Below the pieces are notes generated by a model that saw only the letters and a program-made list of their open reading frames with translations, ran no database searches and was not told where the DNA came from. 64,000 bases of DNA from Labia minor (lineage: Eukaryota; Arthropoda; Insecta; Dermaptera; Spongiphoridae), in assembly GCA_963082975.1 (NCBI GenBank), contig OY720348.1:14380078-14444077 (forward strand), given 5' to 3'. The position numbers were made by a program, and so were the translations under genes. Below are positions 60,506 through 64,000 of this stretch, one piece after another (the stretch's first letter is position 1; every line of letters starts with the position of its first letter).

Positions 60506-61210
60506 GTAATGTTAGAATGTAACATAACCAAGAAATTTTTCTATAAGGAACGCAACTTAAGATGCAAGTATTTGCGGCTAAAAAATTATAAAAAAATTAT
60601 AAAAAATCAAAATTATATAAAAAAAATCAGATATTGTCTGGGAAAAAGATTGTTAAAGGTTTCTTGATTATTCAGTCAATGAAAAAATCATGGCTTCTAG
60701 ACTGGTCAACTCAACGAATGTTTACATGTGATAGAAAAATGTTTTATGACAAACCAATGAAATTTCTTTAAAAACTTTTTGTCATACATTTTGCAATAAA
60801 GTCTGACTACTAGGCTGTTGAAAATTAAATGAACTAACGTTTTTAAGTGTATAGAAAAATCTTTTTTGAAAATAGAATGAAAATTCTTTAAAAAGTTTTG
60901 CCATACATTTTACAAAAACGTCCGACTCCAAGTAGGAGTAATAGGTTGCCTATATGCAAGGCGCAATAAAAAAATAAAATAAAAAAGTCAACGAATGTTT
61001 TCATGTGTATAGAAAAATCTTTTTTCAAAAAACAATAAAAATTCTTTAAATCTTTTTGCCATACATTTTAAAAAAACATATATCTCCTAGGATGGTGTCT
61101 TACCACCCCCACCCCTCTCTCCCCTTCAGAGGAGAGGTAGGCTTGTTGGCTATATAAGTAAGAAACTCTATTGGGATGGTTGGTTGGGGAGGTGGATGGT
61201 CATCATGAAA
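58577..61210 (-). repeat. Right arm of the 2.63-kb inverted repeat
   Basis: Partner of 15,140-17,772. Pairing begins at 'ggaaaggataggatattta' (58,577), inside the B arm, and ends at 'ggatggtcatcatgaaacatctc'. Beyond 61,210 the two sides part, because the hairpin core is repeated here but single on the left. Confidence 0.9.
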
Positions 61211-61605
61211 CATCTCTAATATATATCTAGGTGTATATATATAAGAATCATCTAATAGATAAGAGATGAAACATCTCTAATATATATCTAGGTGTATATA
61301 TATAAGAATCATCTAATAGATAAGAGATGTTTCATCATGAAACATCTCTAATATATATCTAGGTGTATATATATAAGAATCATCTAATAGATAAGAGATG
61401 TTTCATGAAACATCTCTAATATATATCTAGGTGTATATATATAAGAATCATCTAATAGATAAGAGATGAAACATCTCTAATATATATCTAGGTGTATATA
61501 TATAAGAATCATCTAATAGATAAGAGATGTTTCATCATGAAACATCTCTAATATATATCTAGGTGTATATATATAAGAATCATCTAATAGATAAGAGATG
61601 TTTCA
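61207..61605 (+). repeat. Six-copy hairpin minisatellite
   Basis: Six tandem copies of 'gaaacatctctaatatatat...aatagataagagat', about 60 bp each, are separated alternately by nothing, 'gtttcatcat' or 'gtttcat'. Because 'gaaacatctct' and 'agagatgtttc' are complementary, each copy can fold on itself or on a neighbour. The whole tract is the centre of a palindrome between 60,500-61,195 and 61,606-61,945. Confidence 0.9.
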
Positions 61606-61945
61606 TGATGACCATCCACCTCCCCAACCAACCATCCCAATAGAGTTTCTTACTTATATAGCCAACAAGCCTACCTCTCCTCTGAAGGGGAGAGAGGGGT
61701 GGGGTGGGAAGACACCAGCCTAGCAGATATATGTTTTTTTAAAATGTATGGCAAAAAGTTTTAAAGAATTTTTATTGTTTTTTGAAAAAAGATTATTCTA
61801 TACACATGAAAACATTCGTTGACTTTTTTATTTTATTTTTTTATTGCGCCTTGCATATAGGCAACCTATTACTCCTATTTGGAGTCGGACGTTTTTGTAA
61901 AATGTATGGCAAAACTTTTTAAAGAATTTTCATTGTTTTTTCATA
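61606..61945 (+). repeat. Inverted, truncated half of hairpin element C
   Basis: It mirrors 60,870-61,195: 'gatgaccatccacctcccc', 'acaagcctacctctcctctg', 'ttgcgccttgcatataggc', 'ggagtcggacgtttttgtaaa'. It stops matching at about 61,945 ('ttccatacatatttccatac'). It is also the direct homologue of 15,150-15,480. Confidence 0.8.
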
Positions 61946-62170
61946 TTTCCATACATATTTCCATACATATGAACACGTTGGCTCAACGACTTTTTTTAAG
62001 TCTATTAGCAAAAAATAATTGAGGGTTTTTATAAATAAATGGGAAGGGTGTTTGCTAAATCTTGCAAGACTTCTTTCCCTGACTTTTTTCGGAGTATCTA
62101 CTAAGTAAATTATTATTTTAAATGAAATAATATATTTTTGGTAACATTTTTCGATATTTGATCATTTTTT
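61946..62170. other. Spacer, no feature seen
   Basis: Low-complexity AT-rich text with no match elsewhere in the window. Confidence 0.35.
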
Positions 62171-62770
62171 ACTATCTCGCCAGAGATAGTATTGCGATCA
62201 CGAAAATTTTCGATGTTGAGATTTTGATGTTTTTATACGTTTTGAAGGTTCCTGAATCATTTTCACTAAGGTTGAGAAAAATGTCTGTGTGTGTGTATGT
62301 GTGTGTGTATGTGTGTGTGTATGTATGTAGGCAAGATTACGCAAAAACGGTTTGAGCTAGAATGATGAAATTTGGTACATGGGCATTATTCAAAATTCAT
62401 AGTTTTCTATCAACTTTTGAGAAATGTAGCTCAACCGGAAGAGGGTCATTACCTACAACGTTTTGATTTTTTTTCCTCTAAAGTGACCGTAAAAATAAAG
62501 ATATATGTTTGATAATTTTTCACATGATTAATAATTGTATAAAACTGCTATATATAGAATTTCAGCTTGATTGATTCGCTGAAATTACCAGAATTAATTT
62601 TTTAACACTGCAAATCTCACGCGCCAACACGTGACGTGGTGCCATCAACAAAAAGCCAAACATGCGCTGGTTTAATATTTATTATTTATTATTTATAATT
62701 TATAATTAATTAAATTTAATTTAAATATAATATATTATGTTATTTAATCCAATTCAAATTGCGAGATAGT
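62171..62770 (+). mobile_element. Complete element D, 600 bp, with 10-bp inverted ends
   Basis: It starts ACTATCTCGC (62,171) and ends GCGAGATAGT (62,770), a perfect 10-bp inverted repeat. The first 20 bases (ACTATCTCGCCAGAGATAGT) are themselves a hairpin. Inside are a (TG)n tract at 62,284-62,330, 'gaaatttggtacat' and 'cacgtgacgtgg'. No coding sequence, so it is a MITE-like non-autonomous element. I see no target duplication. Confidence 0.75.
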
Positions 62771-63200
62771 CGAGTGGAGACACTCCAGCTAATTTCAATG
62801 AGATTTGTATTTTCCCTTGTCTTTGTATAATTAAATAATTATTTTACATATTTATATATTATTTATATTTTAACCGTTGAAAATTGAACTTGGTGATTTT
62901 TCGACGGTCAAAACCGTGGCTTATCATTATTATTTTGCATTCAATAAATTTATTATTTAAAATTAAATAATGGTATTTTTCTAAATAAAAACATCAATTT
63001 GACAGCGAATCAAATATAGTAAGAGAAAGCAGATAAGATTTGTCAAAAAGACAATAATTTTTTAATAATATAAATAAATTATTTCCTATTTTGGGTATTT
63101 CAACAAATTTCTATTACAATTCAGCAGCATGAATTTGTCTTTGTAAGAAAAAATAATTTTTAAAAAAATAAAATTTAAAAAAATAATATGAAAGTAGAGA
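62771..63200. other. AT-rich DNA between element D and a B copy
   Basis: A short hairpin-like phrase ('aaccgttgaaaattgaac...gacggtcaaaaccgtgg') lies near 62,871-62,925. Otherwise there is nothing I can name. Confidence 0.3.
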
Positions 63201-64000
63201 GAATAAATAATAAATAAAGGGTGGTGTTTTAATATCTTCTCTCAAATAAAGTTATAATTGAAATTATTATTTATGTCTCAAAATGTTTGATTCAATGGAG
63301 GGTATAAAAATTTTATAGTGAATTAATTGGTTTTTGATTGGAGATGTTGCTTCCGAAGCCATTTCTTGTCTAAGTGGTGCTTCCTTGAGATTATATATTT
63401 ATTATTTCAATGAGATTTCATAATATTTTATTATGATTTTTTTAGTTATTTTTTTTTTTTGATTTATTTTTCCCAAAAAAATTGATATATTTAATATACT
63501 TAATAAAAATTGGATTAATATTAATTTTTCATTTTTCAGAAAGATAGCTCAGTACATCAGTTAGAAAGAAGAAGGGGAAGATTGGATCTTTCAAAAAGCA
63601 TTGATGAATTTTTTATGTATTTATTTATAATTATCATATGTTACTTTTAATTTACTTGTAATTTGTGTGAATTACTGCTAATAATAAAACAAACAAATTT
63701 AAATAACTATGAGGTTTTAATTTGAAGTAAAAATTCCTATCCTTTCCTTTTATATTCCTATTCATCATATATACTCAATATATTTATATATACCAGTATA
63801 AATTAGAATTAAAATCAATAATCAAAATGTATGTAATTTTATGTATTTCTATGGACCTGTATAAATAAGATGTAATAGAATTATTAAAAATAAAATTGGA
63901 TTCAATAATCTGAAACTATAATATTTGAATGTTGTTACCTTGGGTAGTCGATTGGAGATGTTGCTTCCTTGAGATATCTTGTCAGAATGACTCGATGAAA
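63201..64000 (-). repeat. B element sequence, reversed, cut by the window end
   Basis: Minus-strand landmarks: 'gattggagatgttgcttcc' occurs twice (about 63,335 and 63,952), with 'cttccttgagat' after each. Between them lies the reversed B arm (63,540-63,770: 'gaaagatagctcagtacat', 'tcctatcctttccttttat'). The first module is interrupted by about 30 bp ('gaagccatttcttgtctaag') inside its conserved block. The second runs off the window. Confidence 0.6.

Noticed and set aside
1..64000. CRISPR array, bacterial operons or a viral genome segment
   Set aside because: Introns, a SUMO gene, an R1-clade element and eukaryotic-type repeats show nuclear arthropod DNA. The tandem repeats are kilobase units without spacer structure, and no viral structural or replication gene was seen.
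1..64000. Telomeric (TTAGG)n tract that would make this a subtelomere
   Set aside because: No run of the insect telomere repeat is present on either strand.

Overview
This is AT-rich nuclear DNA of an arthropod, most likely an insect. The host call rests on a 5'-truncated R1-clade non-LTR retrotransposon, fragments of a multicopy arthropod protein family, abundant small inverted-repeat elements with long AT-rich flanks, and one intact gene with 63-102 bp introns. Nothing looks bacterial or viral. The species cannot be named from sequence alone.

Layout. Bases 1-11,700 are a mosaic of diverged repeats. I use working names: A, a long-terminal-inverted-repeat element (a free copy lies at 4,520-6,658); T, a segment beginning with a 'ctgctgtttctctgttg' stretch and ending in a short ATG leader; and B, a second repeat sharing a TATTTAAG module with A. 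Also here are a fossil retrotransposon ORF1 (1,690-2,110, minus) and two GC-richer exon-like islands (4,199-4,278 and 11,084-11,162). The clearest host gene is a complete four-exon SUMO gene on the minus strand, 12,169-12,698. Its exons are 15-132 nt, so it is easily missed.

From 15,140 to 61,210 lies one large symmetrical structure. Two 2.63-kb, nearly identical inverted arms (15,140-17,772 and 58,577-61,210) enclose a tandem array of nine units (17,993 to about 57,800). Each basic unit is about 3.43 kb and holds one A element (inverted arms around a core with the TATTTAAG module) plus a tail. Units 1 and 2 also carry an identical 2,576-bp DNA transposon (CACTG ends, TAA target duplication) holding a broken copy of an arthropod multicopy gene and a nested 1,083-bp inverted-repeat element. 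Other units vary by a 300-bp sub-repeat in the A arms. A 200-N gap sits in unit 6, and the sequence around it is rich in single-base indels. Unit 9 is split by the R1-clade element (53,320-56,436, minus; 13-bp target duplication, poly(A) tail), with remnants of endonuclease, reverse transcriptase and a CCHC C-terminus.

Beyond 58.5 kb come a B copy, a six-fold hairpin minisatellite, a second inverted half of the hairpin element, a complete 600-bp element with 10-bp inverted ends, and a reversed B copy cut by the window end. Apart from SUMO I see no gene I would defend as functional. The main interest lies in the architecture: an inverted-arm-bounded satellite array built from foldback elements, with signs of arm-to-arm exchange, and a divergent SUMO gene lying just outside it.
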